Positions 8,208 to 18,515 of a stretch of DNA of 64,000 nucleotides are shown one piece after another. How positions within the stretch are numbered: position 1 is the first letter of the stretch; each line of letters starts with the position of its first letter. The DNA lies in the NCBI GenBank assembly GCA_947626565.1, contig CANQSQ010000001.1, positions 28,900 to 92,899 on the forward strand, given 5' to 3'. The notes under the pieces were generated by a model. The model was not told the DNA's origin. It did not search any database and was given only the letters and a program-made list of their open reading frames with translations. A program made the translations under genes and the position numbers. Source of the stretch: an uncultured Bacilli bacterium (lineage in GTDB: Bacteria; Bacillota_I; Bacilli_A; RF39; UBA660).

Positions 8208-10307
8208 TTAAAAATCTTTAGATTCTAAAGAATAAAATGCATAACCACCTGTTCTATCATCAGGATCATAACTTTGTTCATTCCAAACAGTATCAAGACT
8301 AAACCATTTGTTATTTAAAGTATTTAAAGGGTCACTGGCTAAAGTATTATTGTTATTTTGATCATATTTATAAAGTAAAATAGCATGATTCCAAGTTGGG
8401 GTTGCAAAGTGACCATTACCCATGGCAGCATAAACAATTTTGCCAGCAAGTAAAGCTGCTTTAACTTCTTCTTTAGTAGCTAGACCAGTATATTTTACAT
8501 TATAGTAATTAGAAGCATAAATTATACCCTTACCACTTGTTCCTTTTATATTTTTATTAAATTGATCAGTATTATTATATAGATAATAAGCTACATCAGT
8601 AGGAAGAATAGTTCTATTTAAGATAGAGCTAAAAGCCATAGCCATACTAGTTGGAGAACAGCCGGAACCACCCATAGTACTTAAACCAATTTTTAAATCC
8701 TTCCAACGAGAGTCTTTTTGATTATAATAAATAGGAATATATTGAATCTTTTCTAGAAGACCAGTAGAATTATTTAAATGCAATTCATTGTTATAATATT
8801 TTACTACACCAAATTTCTTTTCACCTGTTGAGTTATCAAGGAAGTAAGTTCCTTCAGGCATTTTTAAGAAGCCTTTGGCTAGAGTATAAGTTTCTGGGTT
8901 AAAATAATACACCTTATTATTGATAGTAGTCCATTCTTTAGCTAAAGCTTTTGTACTAGGATCAACATAGTAAGTTCTATTATTGTTAGTGTACCAACCA
9001 GTTACTAGTAGGCCATTGTTATAATCAAACAAATAAACAACATTATCAATAGTTTGAACACCAGTTAAATTAAAATGATTTTGGACATAAACATCATAAT
9101 TGTCTATTTTTTGCCAGCCTTCTGGTAAAACTTTTCCTTCGGAATCTAAGTAAAAAGGTTTACCATCTATACTTTGCCAACCAGATTTTAAAGCATAATT
9201 GATATTACTGAAGAAATAGGTTTGTCCGTCAATAGTTTGAAAACCTTTGACAGCATATGAATCGCTACCAAAATAATATTTTTGATTAGCAATAACTAAC
9301 CAGCCATAAGCAAGACTACCATCTTCTTTTACATAAAATTTATGATTATCTTTTTCTTGCCAACCAATGCTGGCGGCACATGTTTGAGGATCAAAATAAT
9401 AATTTTTACCATCTATTGTTTGGGAACCTCTTACAGCAAAGCCATTGGCATCAAAATAATAAATCTTTCCGTCAATATTTTGTAAGCCATAAGCTACACT
9501 GCCATCATTATTTAGATAAAATACATTACCATCTATACTTTGCCAACCAGATTTTAAAGCATAATTGATATTACTGAAGAAATAAGTTTTATCCCCTATT
9601 GTTTGAAAACCTTTAGCAGCAAAACCATCAGCAGCAAAGTAATAAGTTAAACCATCTACTTTTTTTAAGCCATGATAAACAGTTCCGTCATCATTTAAGA
9701 AAAATAGTTTACCATCAATACCTTGAATGCCTTTTTTTAAGACATAATTAATGTTGCTAAAAAAGTATGTTTTGCCATCAATTTCATGGAAACCATTATA
9801 AGCATAGTAATCTTCTGGACTAAAATAATATTTATTGCTAGCAATAGTTTTCCAACCTGTATAAACGGTTCCGTCATCATTTAAGAAAAATATTTTACCA
9901 TTAAGGCCTTGAATGCCTTTTTTTAGAGCATAGTTAATATTACTAAAAAAATATGTTTTGCCATCAATTTCACGGAAACCATTATAAGCATAATAATCTT
10001 CTGGACTAAAATAATATTTGCTACCAGCAAGAGTTTTCCAACCTGTATAAACAGTTCCATCATTATTTAAGAAAAATATTTTACCATTAAGGCCTTGAAT
10101 GCCCTTTTTTAAAGCACTATTTATATAACTAAAAAAGTATGTTTTTCCTTCTACATTATGAAAGCCTTGAACTTTGGTACCATTTTCATAATAGTATTTT
10201 CCAGTTTTATCTTCATGCCAACCAGTGTCTATAGCTTTGACGTCGAAGAAATTAAATACTAGGATGGTTATTAAAAGTAAAAAGAAATATTTTGATAATT
10301 TTTTCAT
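8208..10307 (-). CDS. Cell-wall-binding-repeat protein with C-terminal C39-like cysteine peptidase domain
   Basis: Same repeat type as neighbour; C-terminal YIPIYYNQKDSRWKDLKIG...GGSGCSPTSMAMAFSSIL...NHAILLYKYDQ...ASDPLN. Confidence 0.87.
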   Translation of the reverse strand: MKKLSKYFFLLLITILVFNFFDVKAIDTGWHEDKTGKYYYENGTKVQGFHNVEGKTYFFSYINSALKKGIQGLNGKIFFLNNDGTVYTGWKTLAGSKYYFSPEDYYAYNGFREIDGKTYFFSNINYALKKGIQGLNGKIFFLNDDGTVYTGWKTIASNKYYFSPEDYYAYNGFHEIDGKTYFFSNINYVLKKGIQGIDGKLFFLNDDGTVYHGLKKVDGLTYYFAADGFAAKGFQTIGDKTYFFSNINYALKSGWQSIDGNVFYLNNDGSVAYGLQNIDGKIYYFDANGFAVRGSQTIDGKNYYFDPQTCAASIGWQEKDNHKFYVKEDGSLAYGWLVIANQKYYFGSDSYAVKGFQTIDGQTYFFSNINYALKSGWQSIDGKPFYLDSEGKVLPEGWQKIDNYDVYVQNHFNLTGVQTIDNVVYLFDYNNGLLVTGWYTNNNRTYYVDPSTKALAKEWTTINNKVYYFNPETYTLAKGFLKMPEGTYFLDNSTGEKKFGVVKYYNNELHLNNSTGLLEKIQYIPIYYNQKDSRWKDLKIGLSTMGGSGCSPTSMAMAFSSILNRTILPTDVAYYLYNNTDQFNKNIKGTSGKGIIYASNYYNVKYTGLATKEEVKAALLAGKIVYAAMGNGHFATPTWNHAILLYKYDQNNNNTLASDPLNTLNNKWFSLDTVWNEQSYDPDDRTGGYAFYSLESKDF

Positions 10308-10410
10308 TGATATCTTCCCCTCTTTTAATTACATTAAATTTTCTTTTTTATTATACCACTAGCGATATATTTTTTAAATATATTTTATAATAAAATTATT
10401 ACAAATAACA

Positions 10411-10430
10411 ACAAGGACTAAAGTCCTTGT
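10411..10430 (-). terminator. Hairpin, probable terminator downstream of the 10436-12874 CDS
   Basis: ACAAGGAC-TAAA-GTCCTTGT stem-loop followed on the minus strand by a T-rich run. Confidence 0.6.
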
Positions 10431-10435
10431 GTTCT

Positions 10436-12874
10436 TTATTGTTTACCACGTAATTTACCAAAAAAGTCAAATATTTTATTGGTTAATTTCCATCTTTTGC
10501 TGTCATAAATTGATTTTAATTCACTGGCTATTTCTTGTTGCTTACTTTTTTCAATAGCTATTATTTCATTTAAACGAAGTTGTTCACTTTTTAATTCTTC
10601 TTTTAAAGAGTCAATGGTATGAATATTTTTTAAAGAAATAGTTTTCATATCTTCAGCAATAGTATATCTCCTTAGAGGTTTTACTGGTGATAAAAATAAA
10701 GCTTCATTACTTATACGTAAATTATTGATATTTGATTTAAGAGAAATAGTTTTTTGTAAAATATTATGTTCAGTTATGAATTTTAGACCATTTGACGAGT
10801 TAATAACTAAGGCGGAAACACCTTTTTCATCAAATAATTGTTTATGGTAATCAAAGATACCCCAATAGTCTCCTAAAATAATGTCCGCAGTATTGTTACT
10901 ACCTTTATATTGACAGTGGTAGCAACTTTCGCGTAAAACGGAATTTAAAAGATAAAGTCCCATTAGTGGATTATTACCAAAGCGTTCTATTTTAGTACTA
11001 GTAGGAGTTTGTACTTTTAAAGCTGAATGACTCCAGCCTTCGTCTTTACAGCGATAAGAAAAATTAGTTATAGTTTGACCTTTAAATTCTTGGTCTAAGT
11101 AAGTACTAGTTAATTTATCATTAATAACACCATGGCAAACGACAGAAACGTATAAGACTTTAGAATAATCTTTTAAGAAAACTTTAAACATTCCTATTTG
11201 ACAAGGCGTTCCACTAATAAGTATATACTTATTATCTAAAACATCTTGTTTTAGATAATCAAAAATTTCGGTTAAATTACTTTGAGCGTACTTTGAACCT
11301 CTTATTTTATCTAACTCATTTATTTGAGTTATTCGAATATGCTTAATTTTAAGATTATCTTGAGTAGCACCGTATACGACACCATCTTTTTTACTAAGAA
11401 CAGCTTCGGCAAGTAAACTAAAGATACCACCAGAAGTAGATTTTTCTAGAATAGCATCATTTTTATTTTTAGCGGCAAAAGTTAGAGGTTTAAACTTAGA
11501 TGGAACTACTTTATTATTGATAGGACAATTTTTGCGACACAAATCACAATTTATACAAAGTTTTTTGTTAATTTTAGGGTATTTATAACCTAATTCATCT
11601 TCTTCAAAGGTAATGGCCTTTTTAGGACATTGATGGAAACATAGACCGCAACCTATACATTTTTCAGGAGGACAAATTAAATCTTTTTGTTTTTTAGCAT
11701 TTGTTTCTAAACGTTCAAACATCTTTTCGGATAATTTTTCGGACTCTGTAATCATTTTAGGAATGATTTCTTCAAGATGTTTTTTGATGTCTTTTTTATT
11801 TTTATTTAGCCAGATAAATTTATTGACTAATTTGTTTTCAAAAATCTCATCACTAGGGATAACGTAGTTATTATAAGTTCCAAAGATATCTGTAGCAATG
11901 CCTTTTGACTTAACACTATAACCAATTACTAAAGTTGGTATGCAACTAGAATAAGCAGCAATTGAGGCATGAGTACGTGAGGCAATTAGCATATCACATT
12001 GGGAAATAATATATTTTAGTTCGGCACAATTATAGTTTCCTTCTTCTAAGTAAACTCTCGGTTCATTTTCAAATTTAGCATAAATAGCACTTAAAGTTGT
12101 CATATCATTGCATTCATCAGTAGCAACATGGGGAATTAATGCAATCTTATATTTGGTATTTTTTAAAATATAATTAATTAAACTAATTACTTCTTGAAAT
12201 CTTTCATTTTTTTCACTTATATCAGGTATAGTTAAAGGACTAAGATTTAAACCTACTACTTTGCCTTTTTTATAAAAGTCAGCAAGCTCTACTTTTTCTT
12301 TTTTTAGAGCAAAAGCTGAATCAGGAATTAGAATTAATTTATCTTCGGGAACAAATTTTTTTATTTCATTATAAGTTATGCTTTCTCGGATTAATAGAAG
12401 ATCAAAAAGATTCATGTCATTAGCAAGAAGATTATCTTCTATTTTTTCATAAAGAGATGCTCCCCATAAAATAAGTTTTTTATTTTGTCTTTTGACTTCT
12501 TCATCAATGGCATAAAGCCAGTCATTATTCTTATAACAGTAATTGTCTCCTCCAGCGGAGATACAAATATCACAATTCTTTATTTCAGAAATTACATCTT
12601 GTTGATAAATTCTTTCTATTTCTTTACGAGGAGCTTTTTGTCCTTCTAAAGTATAAATTTGTGCTTGGTCTTCTTCTGATAAATCTTCTAATTTCTTAGA
12701 ATGATTAATATAGTTTACTTTATCTGTATAGTAATTTTTATTATTATCATAATCATATGATGCAATAGTTATATCATTTCCAGTAAGCAAATCAATGCTT
12801 GTTTTTACAATGGCTTCTACTCCCCTGTTTTTAAAAGTTCCTACTCCATATAACAATATTTTTTTATTTTTCAT
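10436..12874 (-). CDS. Polysaccharide pyruvyl transferase - 2x[4Fe-4S] ferredoxin - FrhB-like fusion
   Basis: N-terminal CsaB/PPT-like region (GVGTFKNRGVEAIVKTS...SRTHASIAAYSS); CIGCGLCFHQCPKKAI and CINCDLCRKNCPI; FrhB-like region (STSGGIFSLLAEAVL...GTPCQIG...GDYWGIFD). Confidence 0.9.
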   Translation of the reverse strand: MKNKKILLYGVGTFKNRGVEAIVKTSIDLLTGNDITIASYDYDNNKNYYTDKVNYINHSKKLEDLSEEDQAQIYTLEGQKAPRKEIERIYQQDVISEIKNCDICISAGGDNYCYKNNDWLYAIDEEVKRQNKKLILWGASLYEKIEDNLLANDMNLFDLLLIRESITYNEIKKFVPEDKLILIPDSAFALKKEKVELADFYKKGKVVGLNLSPLTIPDISEKNERFQEVISLINYILKNTKYKIALIPHVATDECNDMTTLSAIYAKFENEPRVYLEEGNYNCAELKYIISQCDMLIASRTHASIAAYSSCIPTLVIGYSVKSKGIATDIFGTYNNYVIPSDEIFENKLVNKFIWLNKNKKDIKKHLEEIIPKMITESEKLSEKMFERLETNAKKQKDLICPPEKCIGCGLCFHQCPKKAITFEEDELGYKYPKINKKLCINCDLCRKNCPINNKVVPSKFKPLTFAAKNKNDAILEKSTSGGIFSLLAEAVLSKKDGVVYGATQDNLKIKHIRITQINELDKIRGSKYAQSNLTEIFDYLKQDVLDNKYILISGTPCQIGMFKVFLKDYSKVLYVSVVCHGVINDKLTSTYLDQEFKGQTITNFSYRCKDEGWSHSALKVQTPTSTKIERFGNNPLMGLYLLNSVLRESCYHCQYKGSNNTADIILGDYWGIFDYHKQLFDEKGVSALVINSSNGLKFITEHNILQKTISLKSNINNLRISNEALFLSPVKPLRRYTIAEDMKTISLKNIHTIDSLKEELKSEQLRLNEIIAIEKSKQQEIASELKSIYDSKRWKLTNKIFDFFGKLRGKQ

Positions 12875-12991
12875 ATATCAACCTCTACCTTATAAATCAA
12901 TTATATCAAAGGAAAAAATACCTGACAAGTATAATCAACTAGTAATTTTTTAGGATATTTTTATATTTCTTATTCCGATATAATATAAAAA

Positions 12992-13015
12992 CTACCTAGT
13001 AAATTTAGTAGGTAG
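12992..13015 (-). terminator. Intrinsic terminator downstream of the 13048-15336 CDS
   Basis: CTACCTA/TAGGTAG stem, minus-strand TTTTTAT tail. Confidence 0.75.
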
Positions 13016-13047
13016 CTTTATTTTTTATTAAGTTTTTTTCTTAAAAC

Positions 13048-15336
13048 TTAATTTTTAAGAGATATTAGAAATTGCTTAAAAAGTTTTAAAAGACATATTA
13101 TAAACATAAAGATTATTGGTATTAAATAAATAAGAGATAATACTAAATTCTTTATAAAGGTTACTAACCCAGTTACTGTTTTAGCATAATAACCTAGTTT
13201 TAAAAAGATAAAGTGCATTTCATTTTCAATATTATGTTTAAGACTAAAACCACGTATTCTTCTTTTCATAATAGCAAATTTACTACGGTCTATATATTCA
13301 CGTGGTTCAATATGATGAATATCTTTGTAATAAGCTAGGTATTTACTACGAAATTGATCTTTTAATTGTAGACAATAGTAAGAGTATAAAACATGGGAAT
13401 TAAATACTTCAGTTTTATTAGTTGCTTTAGCTTGAAGCAGTTCTTTTAATTTTTCAATATAAGTAGCAAAATATGCGTTATTGTTACTAGCAAAATCAAG
13501 AGCGTTATTTTGATATATTTCTAAATCAGCTAAGATAAGATTTATTTTTTCAAGATATTTTTCCGCATATATTTGGTAGTCAGTTTCATTTTTAGAATCC
13601 ATATACTCTACTAGCTCACAACACTTCGTATTAAGAAATTCATCTAAAGGTTTTAAATTGTTACTTATTACAGGTGTGCCAAGAGAAGCAGCTTGATAAC
13701 TAATAAATGATATTCCTTCCTTAGAAGCACAATTTATAACTAAATCACTTAGTTCTATTAAAGAAGAAGGATCCTCTTGCTCTTCTAAAAGTAGAAAATT
13801 ATTTAAAGCATTTAGTTTACTATATTTAGAAACATCTTTAGACATTTCGCCATCACCAGACATAATGAAAAATAAATTATCATTGTCTTGAAGAGCTTTA
13901 ACAATATTAAGGAAAACTTGTGGTCTAGTTTCAAAGCTAATATTATCAAGGAAAGAAATAATTATTTTATCCTTAGGTATAGAGTATTTGTCTTTTAACT
14001 TATCCTTATTAACTTTAGTTAGTTTATTATTTTTAGAAGAGTCCTTTTTTATTAAAGTTATTTTTAAATTAGATTTTAGTTTATTAAAAAGCTCTTCATT
14101 AGTAGTAATTATGCTTTCAATATAAGAAGAAAAAGCAGATATTTTTTCATTTTCTTGGTCTAAGGAAAGATAAATCTTAGTTGAAGGATTTTCTTCCTTA
14201 ATCGTTGGAAGTAAAGCATAACCAAAAGTATCATCAGTAGTAATAACATTAGAAACTTTTCTTGATTTAATAAGATAATTTATAAATAAAGGATAATCTT
14301 TAAAATCAAGAAAGTTTGATAAATCATAAAACTCAGTTGAACAACTTTGTAAATCTTGTCTAATATCAGTTGGGGCTGGTTCAGTACATACTAAAGTAAT
14401 ATGATATTTTTGGTCTTTTAAACGTTTTAAAATTTCATAAGTTTTTATATTATTAGAATTTAATTCTGTATTATTAATTATATAAAGTAAAGAATTAGTT
14501 ACTTTGTATTCAGGTAAAATCATATCCGTATAAGTATTAGATGTTTCTGCGACACTCATACGAGGAAATTGAATAACTTCAACATCTTTTTTTACTGTTT
14601 TGGATGTTTCGTTAATTAAAGCCATGGCTTTACGATGATTATTTTTAGAACGTGATAATTCCCCAGTATCACTGGTACGATACCAGAAGGATTGAGGATT
14701 GATACGAATAGGTATTTTTTCTTTAGCTAGTAATTTAAGCCATAAGTTCCAATCTTCATACATAGCTTTTTCTTTAATGCCAAAGCAACCTACTTCTAAT
14801 AAATCTTCTTTTTTTATCATAGTATTAATGCATAAAACATTATTTACTAGTTCTTCTTCAAGAGTAAAATATGGTTCCCAGTAATATTTATGAGCTCCAA
14901 AGTTGATGATTGAAGGATAAACAAAACTAGCTTCTTTATGAGTTTCAAGAGTCCAATACATCATTTCAAGCATATTATTTTCAATGATATCATCACAATC
15001 AATAAAATAAACGTATTTAGTACAAGGTGATGCTTTTTTAATACCAAAGTCTCTAGCTTGAGATGGACCACCATTTTCCTTAGTTAAAATAGTAACACGC
15101 TTATCCATTTTACGTAAATTTTCAAGAGCTAGTGGAGCATCTTTAGAAGTTGAACCATCATTAATAATTATCCATTCAAAATAAGGATAAGTTTGACTAA
15201 AAAGAGAATTAGCAGTGGCCATTAAAGTTTTTTCACCATTATAAAATGGAGTAATAATTGTAATAGTTGGTTTGAAATTTTTTTCTAGGGTACCAATAGT
15301 TTTAATTTCTTGACCAGGTATTTTTTTATATTTCAT
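13048..15336 (-). CDS. Bifunctional GT2-GT4 glycosyltransferase with C-terminal TM segment
   Basis: GT2 N-terminus TIITPFYNGEKTLMATANSLFSQTY...DCDD; GT4-like C-terminal half SDLVINCASKEGISFISYQAASLGTPVISN. Confidence 0.87.
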   Translation of the reverse strand: MKYKKIPGQEIKTIGTLEKNFKPTITIITPFYNGEKTLMATANSLFSQTYPYFEWIIINDGSTSKDAPLALENLRKMDKRVTILTKENGGPSQARDFGIKKASPCTKYVYFIDCDDIIENNMLEMMYWTLETHKEASFVYPSIINFGAHKYYWEPYFTLEEELVNNVLCINTMIKKEDLLEVGCFGIKEKAMYEDWNLWLKLLAKEKIPIRINPQSFWYRTSDTGELSRSKNNHRKAMALINETSKTVKKDVEVIQFPRMSVAETSNTYTDMILPEYKVTNSLLYIINNTELNSNNIKTYEILKRLKDQKYHITLVCTEPAPTDIRQDLQSCSTEFYDLSNFLDFKDYPLFINYLIKSRKVSNVITTDDTFGYALLPTIKEENPSTKIYLSLDQENEKISAFSSYIESIITTNEELFNKLKSNLKITLIKKDSSKNNKLTKVNKDKLKDKYSIPKDKIIISFLDNISFETRPQVFLNIVKALQDNDNLFFIMSGDGEMSKDVSKYSKLNALNNFLLLEEQEDPSSLIELSDLVINCASKEGISFISYQAASLGTPVISNNLKPLDEFLNTKCCELVEYMDSKNETDYQIYAEKYLEKINLILADLEIYQNNALDFASNNNAYFATYIEKLKELLQAKATNKTEVFNSHVLYSYYCLQLKDQFRSKYLAYYKDIHHIEPREYIDRSKFAIMKRRIRGFSLKHNIENEMHFIFLKLGYYAKTVTGLVTFIKNLVLSLIYLIPIIFMFIICLLKLFKQFLISLKN

Positions 15337-15346
15337 TTTGAACCTC

Positions 15347-16594
15347 CTACTTTGTTATTAATCTTTTTATTTTACTTAAAATTCTTTTTATAAATCTTTT
15401 GAGTCTTTTGAAGAAAGTATTTTCTTTTTTGGTATAAAGTTCATAATTAAGCTTAGTTAATTCTTCTAAGTAATTATTAATACTTTCAAAAAGGGCTCTA
15501 TAATCATTTGTATAATTATTAGTTAAAATGTCAGTATAAAGATTTTTATCGACATTATATTTTTCATTAACATATTTATAATTAGCGGTAGTAATTTTTT
15601 GATAATCGGTCTTAGTTAAAGAATTAATTTGAGAAAGTAAGTCTTTAGTTTCGGTTAAATTGTTACCAGAAAAGTTTTGAAGACTAGCTTGTTCAATATT
15701 ATCTTTATTAACTAAAGTTAAAAGGCCTTTATAACTAGAAATAATAGCTATTTTATGACAAGCTATGGCTTCAAGAATAGTTCTATCAACGCCTAAATAA
15801 AGATCTATTTTTTCCATGAAGTCTTTAGAATTAGTTATACTACCTATAAAGGTTACATTTTTACAATCTTTGGCATATTGCTTTAGGTCATTAAGCATAG
15901 GACCAGAACCAGCAATAAGAAACTTAGCATCTTGTTTTTCTTTAGAGAATTCTTTAAAGAAAGCTATAGCGGCTTTTATAGATGGTATTTTTTCTTCAGA
16001 TAATCGAGCTATTAAACCGAAAGTTTTGATTTCTTTAAATTCTTTAGTGGTTTTAAAATCTTCCATATTTAAAGAATTAGGAATTATTAAATATTTATCT
16101 TTATCTAGATGGAATAAGGCATCAATATCATTCCTGGTAGATTCAGCAATACAAACTACTTTAGAGGCATTTTCAAAGAAGATTGGTAAAGCTGTTTTAT
16201 AAACAGGAAAAGTAGCCATAAACCATTCAGGAGCGCCCGGAATTATAGAATGAACATAGGCAACATAAGGAATTTTTAATTGCATGATAACTGGCAACCA
16301 ATAAATAACGCAAGGATATTGATGAATATGAATTTCCGTAATTTTATTTTCTTTACAATAAGCCATTAATTCTTCTTGACGTTCTAAAACATATTTATTT
16401 TTTATTTCATATTCTATTTCGAAAAAATTAACACCTAGTTCTTCTAATTGTTTATTAAAAAGACCTCTCTTAGCGGCAACATAGACTTTGGCTCCAGCTC
16501 TAATATAACCTTTGCATAAAGTTAAAACAGCTGTTTCAACGCCACCAATATCTAATTGTTGAAGGCACATTAATATTCTTCTTTCTTTAGTCAA
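15347..16594 (-). CDS. Glycosyltransferase family 4
   Basis: MCLQQLDIGGVETAVLTLCKGYIRAGA...FGLIARLSEEKIPSIKAAIAFF...LIAGSGPM. Confidence 0.9.
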   Translation of the reverse strand: MTKERRILMCLQQLDIGGVETAVLTLCKGYIRAGAKVYVAAKRGLFNKQLEELGVNFFEIEYEIKNKYVLERQEELMAYCKENKITEIHIHQYPCVIYWLPVIMQLKIPYVAYVHSIIPGAPEWFMATFPVYKTALPIFFENASKVVCIAESTRNDIDALFHLDKDKYLIIPNSLNMEDFKTTKEFKEIKTFGLIARLSEEKIPSIKAAIAFFKEFSKEKQDAKFLIAGSGPMLNDLKQYAKDCKNVTFIGSITNSKDFMEKIDLYLGVDRTILEAIACHKIAIISSYKGLLTLVNKDNIEQASLQNFSGNNLTETKDLLSQINSLTKTDYQKITTANYKYVNEKYNVDKNLYTDILTNNYTNDYRALFESINNYLEELTKLNYELYTKKENTFFKRLKRFIKRILSKIKRLITK

Positions 16595-16670
16595 GGTATC
16601 ACTACTTTCTTTTTATTTTCTTGTTTTTATTGTATCATAGATAATTTTTTCTAACAAGTTTTTAGAAAAA

Positions 16671-16699
16671 AACTACTTTTGCTACAAACAAAAGCAGTT
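16671..16699 (-). terminator. Intrinsic terminator downstream of the ABC transporter operon
   Basis: AACTGCTTTTG/CAAAAGTAGTT stem followed by minus-strand T run. Confidence 0.75.
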
Positions 16700-16711
16700 A
16701 TATTTATTTTT

Positions 16712-17500
16712 TTATAATTCTTCAACAAAAGATTTTTCTAAATGTTTAAATAAGACATAACCTAAAACAAGTAGTATGAGACTAATTATTCCCCATAACC
16801 CAAGCATAAACATATCAGGTAAAGTATGATAATAAAGAATAGCTCGGTAAGCTTCAACTAGTTGAGCCATAGGATTTACTTTTAAGGCCCATTGAAACTT
16901 TTGCGGTAACATACTAGCTTGATAAACGATAGGTGTAGCATAAAAACCTAAGGTTAAAAAAACACTAACAAAATGATCAACATCATGTACAAAAACAGTT
17001 ATTGCAGATAAAACAAAGGTAAAAGCTAACGTAATAATATATTGAATTAAAACAATTAGAGGGAAAAGCAAAAGATGAATAGAAAAACCTACCCCACTAA
17101 AAATAATAAAAGCAAACATTATTAAGCAAGTAATTAAGAAGTTTACTAATTGACTAGTAGTAATCGAAATAGGAATAATTTCTCTGGGAAAATAAACTTT
17201 TTTTAAAATATTACCATTAGCAACAACACATCCTGTACCAGATTGTATTGCTACTGTAAAAAAGTTCCATGGTATTAGGGCAACTATCATAAAGATAGTA
17301 TAGTTTTCTACATTAACTCTTAAAATATAAGGAAAAACAAAAGCATAGACAGCAAGCATTAATAAGGGATTTAAAAATGTCCACAAAACACCTAACCATG
17401 ATCCTTTATATTTTCCTCTAATTTCCTTCTTAATATTTGTTTTTAACAGTTCACGATAATTATATAATTCTTTAAAAATTTTCATACAAATCACCCACAT
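16712..17500 (-). CDS. ABC-2 type polysaccharide/teichoic acid export permease (Wzm/TagG-like)
   Basis: KKEIRGKYKGSWLGVLWTFLNPLLMLAVYAFVF; overlaps the ATPase gene by 10 bp. Confidence 0.92.
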   Translation of the reverse strand: MWVICMKIFKELYNYRELLKTNIKKEIRGKYKGSWLGVLWTFLNPLLMLAVYAFVFPYILRVNVENYTIFMIVALIPWNFFTVAIQSGTGCVVANGNILKKVYFPREIIPISITTSQLVNFLITCLIMFAFIIFSGVGFSIHLLLFPLIVLIQYIITLAFTFVLSAITVFVHDVDHFVSVFLTLGFYATPIVYQASMLPQKFQWALKVNPMAQLVEAYRAILYYHTLPDMFMLGLWGIISLILLVLGYVLFKHLEKSFVEEL

Positions 17501-18234
17501 ACCTTTAAGTATTCTTCAAGAACTTCATCGACATTGCCATCTTTTCTAATTTCACCTTTATAAAGCCAAATAGCTCGATCACAAAATTTTTTTACTTGTT
17601 GCATACTATGTGTAACAATAACAATTGTTTTTCCTGCTTTTTTTAATTCAATTAATTTATTAAAACATTTATCTTGAAAGTGTTGATCACCAACAGCTAA
17701 TATTTCATCGATAAGAAGTATTTCAGCTTGAACATTAATGGCAACAGAAAAAGCAAGGCGCATATACATTCCAGAAGAATAAGTTCTAACTGGATTATCT
17801 ATAAACTCTTCTAACTCTGAAAAAGCAATTATTTCATCAATTTTTTCATCAATTTCTTTTTTGGTTAAACCAAAAATAGAAGCATTAAAATAAATGTTTT
17901 CTCTACCAGTAAAATCATCATGAAAACCAGCACCTAATTCTAGAAGTGATGTTAATTTACCATTAGTTGTTATTTTACCTTTATTTGGATATATTATTTT
18001 AGTCATTAACTTTAAAAGAGTTGACTTACCACTACCATTAGTACCAATTAAAGCAACACTTTCCCCTTTTTTGATAGTTAAATTAATGTCTTTTAACACT
18101 TCTAAAATATCATTTTTATCTTTATTTTTTTTGGAGAAAAAAAGAATTTTTTCTTTTAATGTATGGGCTTTATCATAGTATAATTTAAATGTCTTTGAAA
18201 CATGAGTTACTTTAATTGCAATGTTTTTTTCCAC
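17491..18234 (-). CDS. Polysaccharide/teichoic acid ABC exporter ATPase (Wzt/TagH-like)
   Basis: Walker A GTNGSGKST, YSSGMYMRLAFSVA signature, Walker B ILLIDEILAVGD. Confidence 0.94.
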   Translation of the reverse strand: MEKNIAIKVTHVSKTFKLYYDKAHTLKEKILFFSKKNKDKNDILEVLKDINLTIKKGESVALIGTNGSGKSTLLKLMTKIIYPNKGKITTNGKLTSLLELGAGFHDDFTGRENIYFNASIFGLTKKEIDEKIDEIIAFSELEEFIDNPVRTYSSGMYMRLAFSVAINVQAEILLIDEILAVGDQHFQDKCFNKLIELKKAGKTIVIVTHSMQQVKKFCDRAIWLYKGEIRKDGNVDEVLEEYLKVCG

Positions 18235-18496
18235 AACAATACCTCTTTTCTAGTTCTTTTACTTAATTATTTTATTTAGAAATACAATAGTGCTATTTAA
18301 TACTTATCTTAGAAGACAAATAGTAAAGAAAAAAATAGACTTCATAAGGAGACTAAACAATATATTATGATGATTTTAGATAATTGTATTAATATATTGG
18401 CATCTCACTTCAACTAATATTATAACATATAGAGTTTAAAGTCCAAAACAAATACTTAAAAAAATTATTTACTTTTCAATTGTTATGGACTAAAAA

Positions 18497-18515
18497 AAGG
18501 TATTTATTATACCTT
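18497..18515 (-). terminator. Probable terminator overlapping the stop of the GT2 gene
   Basis: AAGGTAT/ATACCTT stem with minus-strand T run. Confidence 0.6.

Noticed and set aside
15816-16202. 128-aa plus-strand ORF
   Set aside because: Antisense to a well-supported GT4 gene; no recognisable domain.
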